Below, one piece after another: positions 1-14,753 of a stretch of DNA of 64,000 bases (positions within the stretch are counted from its first letter, which is position 1; each line of letters begins with the position of its first letter). The notes beneath the pieces are model-generated. The model saw nothing but the letters and a program-made list of their open reading frames with translations, was not told the origin of the DNA and did not search any database. The translations under genes were made by a program, and so were the position numbers. This stretch comes from Bugula neritina (taxonomy: Eukaryota > Bryozoa > Gymnolaemata > Cheilostomatida > Bugulidae), in the NCBI GenBank assembly GCA_964035545.1, contig OZ037769.1, forward strand, positions 4,998,429-5,062,428, in the 5' to 3' direction.

Positions 1-3000
1 CGACATGGATTTGGGCTGCAGGGGTCTGGGTTTGGAGTCACTCCACCTTCTGTCGGCACACACCCATTAGAACCTTCACCATTTCCTGTGTAGCCCGGGT
101 TACATCGGCATGACCGTACTGGTAGAGCTAAAACATGTTAAAAAATTATTATGCCCTTCAAATGTTTTGGGGACTAAATGAAAGTTCCCAATAAATGTAT
201 AACTCCAGGTTAATGTAACATATCATGTAACTAAAATAACTATTTATTTTTCAAAGTATGTTGTTGTGTAATTATAAAATATGAGGAAATAAGAGCCAGC
301 CAAATGGAGCATTTTCTGAAGAATGCAGAAAATGCATTCCTTCACTGAGTGAAAAAATAAATATATCTTTAAAACTGGCACATCATTTGTTAATAATGTC
401 AAGGACTCTTCTCGCAATAAGATGAAACTAATCTTATCTTAGAAATCTTATATCAAAGTAATAGCTAATGATACTTATTCAGTTCAACAAGGAACCTACA
501 CACTCGTAATGGCCATTAAGCGAAAAAAATCATCAAGTTGAGTGTAGGTGAAGAATTTTAATGTTTGAAATCACATTTTTTCAAGTTACTTTCTTTAGAA
601 ACCTCAAGCTAATATTTTAAAGTAGTGCAATTGCTCAAGGAAGATTATAGGCTATCATACTGCTTATAGTGCCATAACCCTTCTGTTTATTAACATGATG
701 TAAAGCCAAAAGTTAATAATAAATAACTAAAAGTGAATACAATAACATGGTACTTTATTAGTGGCAATCACCTGGAAAACTATTAAGCAACTTGAAAATA
801 TCTTAAGAAATATTTCTTCTATCAAGCTTGATAAGCAAAAGAAACCCAAACCACTACATCAAAATATGTTTTTGCTAAAATAAATTTATACGAAATTCTT
901 TAACTATAGTGGACTAACTAAAATTGTTGAGTGAATCTGTTTAAATAATTCACTTGACGCAAATATATTTGCCTGTTTTGATTGCTTGAAACTTTAAAAC
1001 CTCAACTTACATAGGCTCTTCATTTCAAATAATGAAACACTTTGGTAAACCTGTAGCTTAAATTGTAGTTATTTGAAATTCCTACATACTTATATTGATA
1101 AATACAGATAAGAATCTGTCTATATACACTCATAACCTAACACGGTGTGTTAATTCAAAGCAGTAATGGCTGCGATAGACATTGCATAACAAAAATAATA
1201 ACATATGAATATAGCTATTTAGCTTTATGTTATAAAAAACTAGCATGCTTTTTGCAAACGAAATTAAACAAAATTTTATTGTATTTTGGACATAGCAAAA
1301 ACAACTTTCAACATTGCTTTCAGCATTAGTTTTTTCCTCACTAAAGGCTATCACTTGTTTACCAAACACATATACTTATACTATGTGAACTAGTACTTTT
1401 AACATTTGTTGATATTATAAAAATTGCTTCATAAAATCCTTGTTGAATTTATATATAGCAATGTCTTTACCTGGATTGTCATAGCACTGTGCATTAGGAT
1501 GGCAGCCCCCATTGTTGGTGTTACAGATTCCTACCCAGACACAAGCCTCTGAGGGTGTCTTTTCATACCCAGCGGGACAGGCACCGCAACTACAACAGGT
1601 ACGAAAAATGTAGCAGAAATAATGTTGCAGGGCCACAAAAAATAGACTAAATGTGGATATTTCAATAAATTACAAAAGTATAGCAGTGGTAGTGGTATCA
1701 AGTGGTAGAGGTGTCGTTAGAGTACTACAATTGCAATAATAATATTCAAATATACTTCAACAAATAATAATACAGTAATATAGTAATATAGTAATACAGT
1801 AATATAGTTGTTGCTGTGCATCCTTAGGAAGCTAACCCAGCAAGCTATTCCTATGCCTTTTTACAAACAATATACTCAGCTTTTTGTTACAATAAAGCAA
1901 GCGCAAGTGATGCATTTCTATCAGTTGAAATCTTGTATATTTATAAAGCGCTACAAACATCTACATATATCAAAACTTTAACAATAGTAGTAAAACTGTG
2001 CAATGTAAATTAGAATGGAGAGGCACCATTTGCATTTTATAAATCCCAACACCTAATTATTTCATACAAATATATTTTAAAAGTAATTTAAACCTTTAAA
2101 CCTTATTATTTAGAAATGGGAAAAATGTTTCCCCAAACTTACAGTAATCCAAATTTAATTCCACAACAAGTCAGAAGTCATATTCTTAGTTGACATACAA
2201 ACTATGCAAATAGGTTAGTCACCCTGAATGATACCTTTCCTTCAGTATCAGGAAATACACTTTGTATAGCAGTTATGTTTGTTATAGCTCCAACAAAATT
2301 ATGTAGTCTAGTAAATCATAAAAATCTTAATTTGCTTAATCATCCTTAGCAAAGATCATTGAAAATAACTCATGTGAAATCAAACCAGTCCATGGAATAG
2401 AATTAAAAGCTATAATTATGGTAATTTAATGACAAGGAAAGGCTGTAAATGAGGTGTATCCATGTGGTAAAGTGACGGTCCATATAAGAAGATTGGTGAT
2501 AGCCATACCAGTGAACTGCCATTTTAAAATATTATACGCTTGAAATTTTAAAGATTTCAGAGATTGCTACGGAATTTGTTTCAGACTTGATACATGAACG
2601 TATCCTTGTTGCAACATGTCTATTCTACTCTAAAAACTTACTCTTTTTGTTGTTAGACGGGTGTGAGGTGTGTTTAACCTTCTGCAGGCTAATTGTTTTT
2701 AATTTTTGTAGATTGAATCTGGCTGCACATTATTGTGTCATACCCAATTCCAAGTAGATCGGAATTTCAGGTATTCTCTATATACTTATGACAAATTAAT
2801 GGTTCTACCTCATATCTAGGACTGAATGCGAGTAAGTAGACCAACAGATAGGCTAGTCTGTGTATATTGTTGAAGTTGCCACAAAACTCAAAATGTTAGT
2901 TACTGCTGTTTAAGTACAACATTAGTATAAACTATTATATCAGAAGTAGTAGTACTCACATTCTAGAGCCGATGGTGTTGGTACATTCAACCAGAGGGTT

Positions 3001-6000
3001 TATAGAGCATCCTCCGTTCAGAGAGAGACACTCATTGATGTCATCACATCGGAAGCCACTTCCGGTAAAACCTGCCAAGTAATGCAGCGTTTACAACGGT
3101 TTTTAGATGTGTTAAATTACTAAAAAAACTGTATAACAATGAATAAAAAATTTTGGATCTATAAAGATAAATAAAATAGGAGTCTAGGACCTCTATTTGA
3201 TAATAAATTTAAGCCTGAAGTTTTAGAGAAAGGGAAAAAGGGAAGGGGGGAGAGAGATATGCATCTGCTAGGTTACCTGCAGGGCATACACCGCAGTGGA
3301 AGGCACCTGGTGTATTGATACAAAGAACACCTTGATGACATGGGTGATCAGCTTGGTCGCATTCATTGATGTCTACTGTACATCTGCCAGCAGTATCCTT
3401 TGTCCAGCCATCTTCACACACACAGTTATGCGTGTCCCCCTGCACAGCAGACAAACCACTATCAGTTAGTATATATAAAAATTAAATGATCTTGTTGGGA
3501 CTCACACCTATTACCTTATACAGCGTTCCAACCTCTAGACTACAGCTCTCTTTTTCAATATAGATGGGTTTTAATTGAACATAAAATAGTCTACAATTTG
3601 CTATATTTAATCCGAAACTTAAAAATAAAGTAAATTTGTACTTATTATTAAAATACTTTAATCAGGTTGGTTTGTGGTCAGATTTTAAATCAAAAGATGA
3701 AGAACAAAACATATGTCAGTGTACATTTTAGAACATGCTGGTATACACTAGGTATAAGGTGGAGTTTGCATGTCTTTCATGACTTTCACATCTTTTCATT
3801 AGATTTTAAAATCTGTCTGACTTACGGAAAAGTTTAGCTATTGCAACAAACTCTAAATTTAATAAACTAAATATTTACTATTGCTAAACCCACAACAGCT
3901 ACTTGATGTACACCATAACACCTGCAGATAAGTAAGATGCCGGACTACACTTACGCTGTCGTAGCAAGAGCCATGGCCGCAGATCTCCGAGTCAGAACCC
4001 TCTGAACAGTGACCTTCTCTGACATTACATAACACCCCTGTGTAGGCGTCCGGACACACACAGCTGCAAGTACATGGTGTTTACAGTATACAGAGAGGTA
4101 AGTATAATTGTGTTGCTAAAAGTGTATAAAGTATATGTATATACAGTAGAACATTTAAACACAATAAACTAATGAATTTATATTTTGGTATTAAGTAGTT
4201 AGACAAAAACTTACAGTCACTTTACACTTTGAACATGCATATACTAGGTTTACATAATATATTTTAGCATTTCACATGATGCATGTCTACATATACCGTT
4301 TACTAGGTCACATGATCTGCAGCTCACCTAAATCCTCCATTCAGATTGTTGCAAGTCGCTCCTGAGTGACAGCCCTGCGCAGTTCCTTGGAATATGGCAC
4401 ACTCGTTCACATCTTCATTGCACGTTGTACCCTAAGTTAGAGAAGATTATATTTAATATATCTTTTTTTTCTAATTTTTTTTTACTTCTTGCTATATTTC
4501 TTGGAAAGGAGCACTATAATATATTTAGTCTTGAGATCAGCAGCCCACTTAGCCAGTAGTATTAACCAAGACAACATTAAACTAACCTGCTATTGGATTA
4601 GATAGGTTATAGTAACGCAACACATGATTGGACGAAATATACCAACCTGCCAGTTGACTGGACAGAAGCAGCGGTAGCCGTCATACATATCAATGCAAGT
4701 CCCTCCGTTGTGACAGGGGCCACTGGCACAGTTATCATTTCGTAACGTCTGCAATGAGAACGTGCCAACTATGTTATTACACAATATAATGTGATTGGTT
4801 GCAATAGGCTAAAAATAATTTGTTTTCATATTAACTTAAAGATACAAATCTGCTCTAGTTACACAGTATGAAAGGGCTTCAGGCCAAACAACAAATTACA
4901 CATTCACAAGACTACTGTTATCTTTCAATCTAATTTTAGTAGCAATAAAAATTTTTAAAATTATTTCAACAAAAAATGACTCAAAACTGCTTAAAGATTT
5001 TAGATAAAAAGTTATGTTTTATAGTTTAAGTCAATTTTATATTGAGTAGCGCTAGTGTTTTGCCTCAACAAACTTGAGCATTTGGTGTATTTTCATAAGC
5101 AAATGTATTCAAATAAAAGATTGCAACACTGAAATACAAAGTGAAAATACTTCCCAAAATAAAAACTAAAATATACATACACACCAGCTACCCTTATATA
5201 CTTAAAAATAACTATATGTAGCTTATATCATAGTATAACTCCTAGCATTGTGCTTAATTCTTATATTTAAGAATTAAACTAAGTTACAAACCATTTGCAA
5301 GTAACCTCTCTTAATTGTGTATGTTGAGAATATAAAATATAAATTATATAATTATCTCCAAGTAAAACTCAATGTGTACAACAAAACAGGCACATTAAAC
5401 CCTAAATATCATGCATGTATTGTAAATTGGTTGCAGCTACCGTAATAAAATTTATATTCAATCATGTATTTCACTAATAAACATGTTTTAGACTCACTTC
5501 AGTGATGGTCTCGACATTTGTTTGTAGAGTTCGAACCTGTAAAAAACATAGTCAAAAATATGAACAATAATGTAGCAAAACAACACTATCTCAATCATAA
5601 ACCGGACTACCAAAACATTTGCTAAAAACTAGAATGTCTGCATTCAATTATGAATAGAAGGAAACAGATATTATTTAGCGGAAATTCATATGTTGTTGTG
5701 TTCAATTGCTGATGGTTCTAGCAGGGTGATTAGAGTATGACATTGTAGCACCAGTTACGAGTTAGCACCAAAATTTCACAAAACAATTAAATCATTAGCA
5801 CTAACATCGAAAGATAAGAACTTAAGAAAGTACAAAATAGATAAAATTAGCTTGTATGATCTAATAGCTGAAAATATTTTGGAAACAAAACAACAAAGAT
5901 GGCATGAGTAAACATTATGCAATACAACAAAATAGAATGGCAGTGAGATGGCGACTTGAAGCTGGAAGATAAAGGCTGCATGCCAAGTAAAATGACTATA

Positions 6001-9000
6001 GCAAGCACAGTATGGTACGTAAATATTTGCTAGCTGTAGTGGTTAGCAATGAGAAAGGAAAAAAAACGCTTTCAAGGAATTATAATATATAAACTTTTAT
6101 AATAACTACATAATTTAATATATACATATTATATTTCAAGTATTGCTGGGGTGTAAAAAAAAGAAATTTGTTTAGACTGATAGCCAAATCTAACTGAATT
6201 AAGTGACAACTGCTTGTACTGTTGCATTAGCTCAGGACTACTTTTAGCATGAGTAATGCAAGGGAGATAACTACAGAGTAAGTATACACGCAGGTAAACA
6301 TAGCATTAGAACATACAGCATTTGGGAGTTGTTAGTAGCTGCAGGTTATAGTCGTACATTATAATGGATAAGCTGAGCAATAAAGAAAGCTCTACCCCAT
6401 ACCATGCAGTAAAGACATGTTCATGGTTTTACATGTGGGCTGGCAATTTTATCAAACAAGAAATAGACTTGAAGCAAAGAGCAACCTTTAATATTCTACC
6501 TAACCAACAGTTTCAAAAGGGGATAACTAGGGGTTAGCCAAAATAATAATTTTTTTTAGTGTGTTATTTTAAATGTGTTAGATTATGAAAGGGTTTTTAC
6601 AAGCAATCTTATACCTTTCGTTTCAATCGATCAATAGTTCTAGTGTTACTGATTGATTGATTCATTTGACGAATCTAAAACAAGTGGTGAAAAATTAATA
6701 AGGCAAGTGAACGAACAAGGAAGTGGTGCTTAATATGCTTGCACTTACTCGGGAGTTGATGTTATTGGCTCTGTTACCCAAATTAGTGATCTGAAAACAG
6801 CAAAAGTATGATCATGATACAACAATGTATAGTATTTAAAGCTGTTGCAGGGCACACCAGCTGCAATGTGCATAATATATTAGTACAGGAGTCAGGGGAC
6901 ACAACTACTTATAACGATATATTAACCAGAAGGTGATGAATACTGATATTATATTTACTTTGGTACATGATTTATAGCACATAGACATAATATAATATAT
7001 TATACATATAATATATATTATACATCCCACATAATAATATATAAGCATGATTTGTAATATTTAATCTAATCATTATTGTTACCTATAGCCTTATAAACAT
7101 ATTATAGCATATAATATAAGTTATATAACATAATATTATAAATGCATAAAATGTTGTAACGTTACTATGCATGTTAATATCTTTAGCCAATACTTTCCAC
7201 ATATGTTAATGAAGATTTAATAGTTTTTCTTACCTGCAATCAGCTTTATTAGCTTGAAGTCATCTAACATAGTATTTTATATAACATTGGATCAACACAA
7301 TAAATCAAACAACTTTTTAGGAAATAATAATTCATGGATTACAACCATTCAGTTGATGGGACTTTACTTTAATCCCAGACGGGTTGAGGGGCATGAACCC
7401 CATAAATCAAATTTTATAACTCAAAATCTACTAGCGAAACTTTATTTACTAGCAAAGCCCTTTTACTATTACTGAACTACTTCAGTGTTCACCGGATTTA
7501 CACTTGAAAAGTATGCAAGAAGTTAATGAAAAAAAAACTGAAAAACTCAGTTTTTTTCCCTTTTAGAAATTTTGAAGGGAGCTTTACACTGTTTGGTAAT
7601 GAGGTATCATAATTTCAACATATAACAGTATACTCTGACTCTACTTACTAACTACAAACTTGAGAAACTGTAACAATTGTATACTTTAAAAGTTTTAGAA
7701 TACATAATCAACTGTGAACACTCCGTTATCATAAGATAGTATAACAAGCATCTGCATATTTTACCTGCTGTGTATGATTCCCCAGCAGAGAGTTGGCTTC
7801 AGTAAACTGGTCAGCTACAGTGATTTTGTAGAGGTCTAAGTCTCTCCCCTGTTGGACCACTTGATCCTATAACATATACAAATCAATAAGTATGCATTCT
7901 TTCAACTTTCGAAGTATAAGTACTAGAAATTGGGATTAACAGCAAAGGCTGTAGCAAAGTACACTGCAAACTGTTAGAAAAGAGAGCATGTGGAACTCAG
8001 TCTTTCTGGAAAATCGCTATGATAATTCAGACGATAATTTCATGCAGACTATATGTAAAAAGTAGCCATATGTCAAATGAGAACTTTAGCCACCTTCAGC
8101 AAAGTAAATAAATGGTACACCGAAATATCTTAAGCCATTAAAAACTGCTAAATTCAATAACCATATATAAAAAGTGAAATGCTAGCATTTATTAGCTTGG
8201 CAATTTTACATCATAAGACTGCACAAATGGTTGAGAAGATAACTTCTATATAAAAGTCAGTTTGAGTTTAGTTGTAGAATGACAAACATACAGACAACCT
8301 GTAGCAAGTACTTGCAGTTGAATCAGCTGTAAAGTAGCAGCTGATGTCTATTGACACCATGTTGACACATAAGATGCAGCAGAAACAACGGTTAAACAGA
8401 AATACTAGATGTTTCAGTAATGCTACACGCATCTTGTGGTAAAAACTGTTTTATTAAACCTTAAAATTCACTTGTCATTCATCAAGTCTCTTGATAATCT
8501 AATTATTCAATTACAAGGTGAGCTACTCAGTTCTACTAAACTAAACTTGTTAGTAGCTTAGCTTCAGTTCTACATTTTCATAAACCCTTTCTGTATTTCA
8601 CAATATGGCTCAGTGCAAAATGAGAATAACATGTGTGGGTACAATACTAAAAAAGAAAGCTAACAACATACAATTTTTATCACTGTGAATTTACTATTAT
8701 CTATACTAATATTTAACATTATTTACAGAACTGGGAGCTATGTCACACATATGTGAATTAGCTGAGTATTTTATTACTTATTTTGGTTTGGAGTGGTAAT
8801 AAAACAGCCTGAATTTAGACATCACAAATGAGTGTTAAATCTCAGGCTCTTCTAAATCCACTAAACTTGCCTCCTACATACAAGTGTTTCCATCAATACT
8901 GTTTCATGTAATTCTGGCAGCTTATTTAGTTGTTTCAAGCACAAGGAAAAACTTGAGAAAGTAGGTTGCCATGTTTATTTATTTCTGACTTGAATGTAGG

Positions 9001-12000
9001 AGGTAAAAAAGCGTTCACTAATCTTTCAGGAGCTGACAATCACTAGTTAATATATTATACAACTAAAAAGATTACTAGGCTGAGAAATTCTCACACATGT
9101 TGTGACTTGCCAAATCAAGTTTCACAAAAAGTTTTGCTTACTAGTTGAAGTTGCAATAATTAAAACCTGTCCCACCAGATTCCTGCTTATTAGAAAGTAC
9201 ACAAAATATGCTGCGGTTAGTGCACAATGCTGACAGTATTTTCAGGCTCTAAAGTGAAGTTAATACTAGGGTTCAAAGACCCTAGAATAAATGGTCTGTT
9301 AAACACATGTGCAAGTGGTTGTCTTTGCCAGTCCTGCTGTTAGATGCATGCTAGTATAATGATTAACAGGGGGGAGGATCCCAACACACTGGCACTGAGT
9401 GGCAGAGAGGTTAAAGGTTAAACCTCAATACTCCACTTCAAATCGCACTCAGTTGCATTTTTATATAACTTTGCTGATATGCTCTTGTGACCAAAACAAC
9501 CCCATTTGATGTAGTAATGAACATTTTGGTTGGAATAGTTGGAATTCTTTCAGTTTGGTGGTAAATTTCAAGTGTTGATACAGGTAGAACATGAAGCTGA
9601 GATAGATTAGCTCTAGTAACTAAAATGATTAAGCCAATGACTGTAAAATTGACTAATAGTGTAGGTTAGTATATAATGTATATAATGGTGGATTAGTGGT
9701 GTATTATGACTCTTGTATTGTTATACATGACTCTGTTGTTTAAAGTGTCTAGAAAAAAAGTGACCCATTAAATGGGAACTAACAAGTTCTCCATTAAGCA
9801 AGAGACATAAGATGTATTTGTGGGCCATATGACAAATATACCAAATTTCAATAAAGACCATTGGTGATGTTAGGAAGGGAATTCAGTTATAATTGCTCCT
9901 CTGCCATATCAGAAAACAAGTCCTTACAAAAATCCTTTCCACCAGGGATTCTCTCGGGGATGGTGACTTTAAACCCATTCGAGTTTTTATATATCTAATA
10001 CATATGATTGTGCAAGTACTGTTGGTATACAGTGTAAATAGTCATGCATATTATGAGCAGGCGCTTAAAATCTATGTGCAATATGTGAAGACTTGTCAAT
10101 CAAAAATATTTTTGTAATTTAAATTTTTTGCTTTATCTATTAAACCTTTTAGCACAAATTGAAGATCAACCATTTATTGAAAAACTAACTACAAGAAGCC
10201 AGCAATTTCTTCTTAGAATATATCTGTCATAAGTCTATCATACGTTGGTTCAGTCTAAATGTAACAGAAAGTTGTCTCTGCTTTTGCCTTTAAATAGGTA
10301 TTAAATATTTTTCTCACATTTTAAAAAGGGGTGTATTTTTGAGGTTATCATTATTTAAACTTTTATAGCATGATAGTTACATTTTGTTTATTTGTCCATT
10401 TATATAAAAATATGGTCAACTTGAGTGACTCTAGCCTACAAGCAAACCCCTACAATTAATCTGGTTACACTCCCTTTCCTTCCCAGCAACCACTAGTGCC
10501 CCCTCCCCATTCTCCCTCTCCTATGTTATCACCAATCACCTTATCTTTATAGCTGTCAAGGGGTGTATAAAACGCAGTAAGAGTAGGTGGGAGCTCTTAG
10601 AGAGATATAGAAGCTGTTGTTGAGTGCCACTCACAGATTACTCGTACCAGATTTATAGTCATGTACCATCTCATGCCTTTAGCCAAGCTACTGGTGATAA
10701 TTACATCACTGAGTTACAAGATAACTTGAACTCACATATGTTTGCAATATAGCTACTGTTGTATAACCAAATTCACAACTATTTTGGATGCAATTTCGTC
10801 ACCGGCACCACATTCAACAAAAATAAACTTGGAACATGTGCACTCAATTTCAGTCAATAAATTTTGGAAGTTTATAGACAATACAGTTACTTAACAGCAG
10901 ATTCACTTTTTATATTTCTCAGCTAAAATGTATTCAACTTCCACTTCTATAAGGGAACCCTAAAATAACTGTATTTTGTAATCGATACTCTAAATAATTT
11001 ACATATATTCACTGAGAAAAAGTTTCTAAAATATTTGCATATTTGAACTTGCACATATTTGTAGGAATGCTGATTGCCAATTTTTGATTATTAACATTAA
11101 AAGGATTACTTAATCTATTACACTGCCAGAGTAGTAATATATTTCAAGCTCAAGCAGTATCATTGTATCAGTAAGTAAATTAGTTTTACATGCAGTATAA
11201 AAATATAAAGGCAGCCATATTTAAAAATGAGTTTTGCATGCTAGCTTGTCTCCTTCAGTGACTAGTGATATACTAGTCTAGTAGTTGGTATAGCTAGCAG
11301 TCACTCTATTGCACTCAAGGCAGATACTGTTTGCTAATGAATTCAGTGAAACTATTTAATTAAAGCCATTCACTCACTCAAAAGCCTCCTAGTGCTAAAA
11401 ACTACTACTACAATTATATAATAAATATGGTAATTGGTAAAAGCGGACTTACAGGAATTCCCTCTAAGCTCTGAAGTTTGGTCTGGTGGAGATCAACCTA
11501 AAAATAGAATGTGGTGATCATCAAGCGGAGTACAGTAACACTGATGACAGAACATAGAGATATCTGGAGCAACAAGCTTTCAAAAGAGCTGCAGGAATGA
11601 TTTAATGGATTCTCCAGCAGTTAGATAAGATCAAACTGACATCTCATGAAAATCGAGGCATCAGGCTATGTATGGTGCAACACAGAATGTCACCACTAAT
11701 TTATATGAAGTTTTCAGTACAGCATAATAATATATTTCCACTGTAATAGAATAAGCATGTGATAACTATAAGATATTACATAACTTTGTCCAAAGTGGCA
11801 GCAACAGCAAGTATATTCAGTGTTTACTTTAAATTTTAGCAATTATTGGTCTAGCTTCTGGTAATGGTTTTAAACTGTTTATTTCTTACACCATGTGACA
11901 ATTACTGCACATGTGACTGTCACTTACTGCAAACTATAGGAAATCAAATACCTGATTTATATATCATAGGTTTCAGTTTATGCCAAAATTGGGGGTTGTT

Positions 12001-14753
12001 ATAAAAATATGATATCATGGCTCTTAGCCCAATTCACTATCTAGATAGCTTTGAATTGCATGCGGTATTTGAGAAAATAGGAAATGAGATGGGTCAACAC
12101 TAACAAACACTTGTAAAGAAACATGATACATAATCCTAATTTAAAACTTGTAAATGGTATGCATGGGGACCTTTTTGGCATCACCAGTATCAATTATTAG
12201 AAATAGCGTCTGAAAAGGTTACCCACAGTTGACCACAGCTACAGACATAGAGTTAGTGTCAAGTCAGTACGCAATAAAAGAAGGAAAGTCTACCTGGGTG
12301 GTTGGTATGATCAGCTGATGGAGGGAGAGCCCTCTGTTTAATCATCATAATATATGTTAATATAAATTTAAAGACTAGTAATAGAAAGGAAAGGCGTGCT
12401 AATATGATATATTCTTTGACTCTAACGCAATATTATGGCTGACAAAGTGGAGTGCATTGAACTGATTATCATCCATCATTGAGATTTTAAGAGATTGGAA
12501 AGCTTACGCACAGAACGGATGGAAATGTTTGCCATCTACGAGATCAGTGAAGCGAAAAGAGCAATGTTTGCAGACGGTGGTAGTTGTACTAATCTCCAGC
12601 TGTATAACTGAGTTTTGGCAAACAGATGACGCAGAAGTTATATTTTTTATAATAGCACATTTATAAACCAGACCGTGATTATAAGAGTGAAATTGAAGGT
12701 AATAACAGTGATTACAATAGAAAATTATAATCAAACTATAAATGGGCACTCTTGTTTCTCTATAGATAGCATACTATGTGTTGCATATCCCTTAGTTGAG
12801 AGGTCATTTGTCTTTTAAATTCAACAATTTGTAGACATTAACCAACAATGACCAAAATGACCAGCAAATTGTATGTTTTACGAGAAAAATTTGACAAGAC
12901 ACTTAATTTTCTTTAAAATCTGCAGCTAACACTGTATTAGACAAAGAGCGCAGAGTTTGAAATGTTACAGATGAACGAATGAGATAGTCAGGGCAGATAG
13001 AAGCTGCATCCATATGGAAACACTAGATGAGTCTAATAAAGACTAGATTTGTAGACCGAATATTAACCTTTTGTGACATGGTTTTGATGTCTGTGCCATC
13101 TATGTTCACTGATCCACCAGATGAGGACTGGAAAGATATGTTGTGATTGGCACCAGTCTGGAACACAAGGTGTCCGTCTGTGGTAACTATTCTAGGTCTG
13201 AAATAGACAATAATATTTACCAAATCTCTATTTACTAATCAATAAATTATATAATAACATCACAAAACTCTTCATATGATCAGATTTAGGCTTATCTGCT
13301 TGAGGGGAACTTATTCCATGTATGATGAACAGTGAACAGTAGATAAAGCTTTAACTGGACACCAAGAATGTGTAACATTATAACCAGTACTAACCATTAC
13401 CACTTGGTGATTAGTACACATACTAATTAGAAGATAGCAAAGTTCCTTCCTAAATTTTGAACAAATTTAAAGGCTTTACACAATCAACAGGCACTTGGCA
13501 CGTCTGCATTGCCAACATAATTTTTATGCAATATAGATTTCCTAAAATAGTCATTCTAAGCTAGTTTAGTAGAGTCTTGTAACCGTTCAAGTAATTCTAT
13601 TTTTAATGAAGAACAGTAATTTTACAGGGCTACAATGAGCTTTACAATAATGTAGTGAAGCTACCTGTACCACAGCCAGTAGATTAGTAATATTAGGATA
13701 ATTAATATGACACAAGATTACTGAAATAATTGAAGCCTGAGGCGTGTGATTGTGAGTTTCAGGGATATTATACCAACTCTGTCATTTCTCACAGATTTAT
13801 TGCACAGCAGATTGTATAACTGAATGAATTAAGCAAGTAGATTGGACATGTCATATCAGGGTTTAGAATAAGTAAGTTAGGTATTGCAAGGGCACACTTC
13901 TTTAGTGTAAAAATAGAAGCAACTTTCTCTAAATGCAAATTTAATTAAGTGTCATTTCATTTTCTAATATTTCATTATACTAATGCTAAAATTTATACAC
14001 TACTGCAGCCTTTAATAATGCCAAGTGACATTATTAATACTATCTCATAACCCTGTAGTTTGGTGAGGGTAACAAGTGACTAATAATCACAACTCAAATA
14101 TATTTTAGCATGCTCTTAGTGTGACAATGGCTACTGAGGTCGTCCCGAAAATTGCATTATCTTGTGAGAGTTGTTGGGGACAGATAATATTATTATTGTA
14201 TCATAACTCATAAGAAACATCATCCCAAAGTAGTAGAATTTCTTCTAATCTTTTCATTATAGTTTATGTTTCTAGTAATTAGTATTATACAATTATCAAA
14301 TAATGTTAAACTAATATTAAATAATTATATGTTTACCATAATATATTACCATATTGATAATAATATTACATCACTATCATAATTATTATTGTTTAAATAT
14401 ACAATAAATGTATTATCATAAATGTGATGTTAGTGCCCATTCTTCTCACTATAAACTCAATATTTATAATTATTTCAATATTTATAATAATTATTATATT
14501 AAAGAGAAAGCAAAGAGAAAGAAACACAAATGCCACTTGGATGGATTTGTGCACGTATAATATTATTAGTTACAAGTATTATCGTGATCGTCGTAGAACC
14601 AGTTGATTTACTATAAATCTATAATTGATTATTGGTTATTGATACTCACTGCTGAGGAGGTGTCCCAGGGCTTTGTCGCTTGACTCTGTTATTGCCAGTC
14701 GTAAGGGATAGACAGCAGCTAGCCATTACAATAAATAGTTTGTGTAAATGCAT
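1..14753 (-). CDS. CUBN: cubilin-like endocytic receptor, 5' part (16 exons, runs off left edge)
   Basis: Cubilin is a large secreted, membrane-tethered receptor (N-terminal coiled coil, EGF repeats, many CUB domains) that takes up ligands together with amnionless. Coding exons in transcript order: 14650-14753, 13068-13197, 12508-12535, 12294-12331, 11453-11497, 7765-7866, 6749-6790, 6615-6674, 5498-5536, 4647-4748, 4328-4431, 3955-4063, 3277-3439, 2960-3071, 1471-1589 and <1-127. All join in phase and give about 474 residues. The start at 14753 gives a signal peptide ([17 protein letters not shown]) followed by a furin site RVKR (residues 23-26), as in cubilin propeptides. Exon 2 carries the cubilin N-terminal signature ([14 protein letters not shown]). 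Six small exons then encode a helical, Gln/Asn-rich coiled-coil stretch. From 4748 downward there are six EGF modules plus the start of a seventh, several of the calcium-binding DINEC/DVNEC type. The CUB domains must lie left of position 1. The smallest exons are the least certain. Confidence 0.87.
128..1470. other. cubilin intron, AT-rich
   Basis: Intron between the last two visible cubilin exons. I see only AT-rich unique-looking sequence. Short open frames in it show no splice-supported coding signal. Confidence 0.6.
7867..11452. other. large cubilin intron containing a SINE fragment
   Basis: This 3.6 kb intron separates the coiled-coil exons at 11453-11497 and 7765-7866. Apart from a tRNA-SINE body fragment at about 9853-9978, I see no coding or structured element in it. 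Confidence 0.6.
9853..9978 (+). repeat. SINE body fragment (tRNA-derived family of this genome)
   Basis: The block with ATTGGTGATGTTAGGAAGGG, then ATAATTGCTCCT, then a TTTCCACCAGGGATTCTC-like tail matches the body and tail of the full-length SINE at 38924-39130 in the same order. The tRNA-like head is not recognisable here, so this copy is 5'-truncated. Confidence 0.65.

Noticed and set aside
7230-7275. Possible extra cubilin exon with a GTAAGA donor on the minus strand
   Set aside because: The best acceptor leaves it out of phase with its phase-0 neighbours, or with an in-frame stop.
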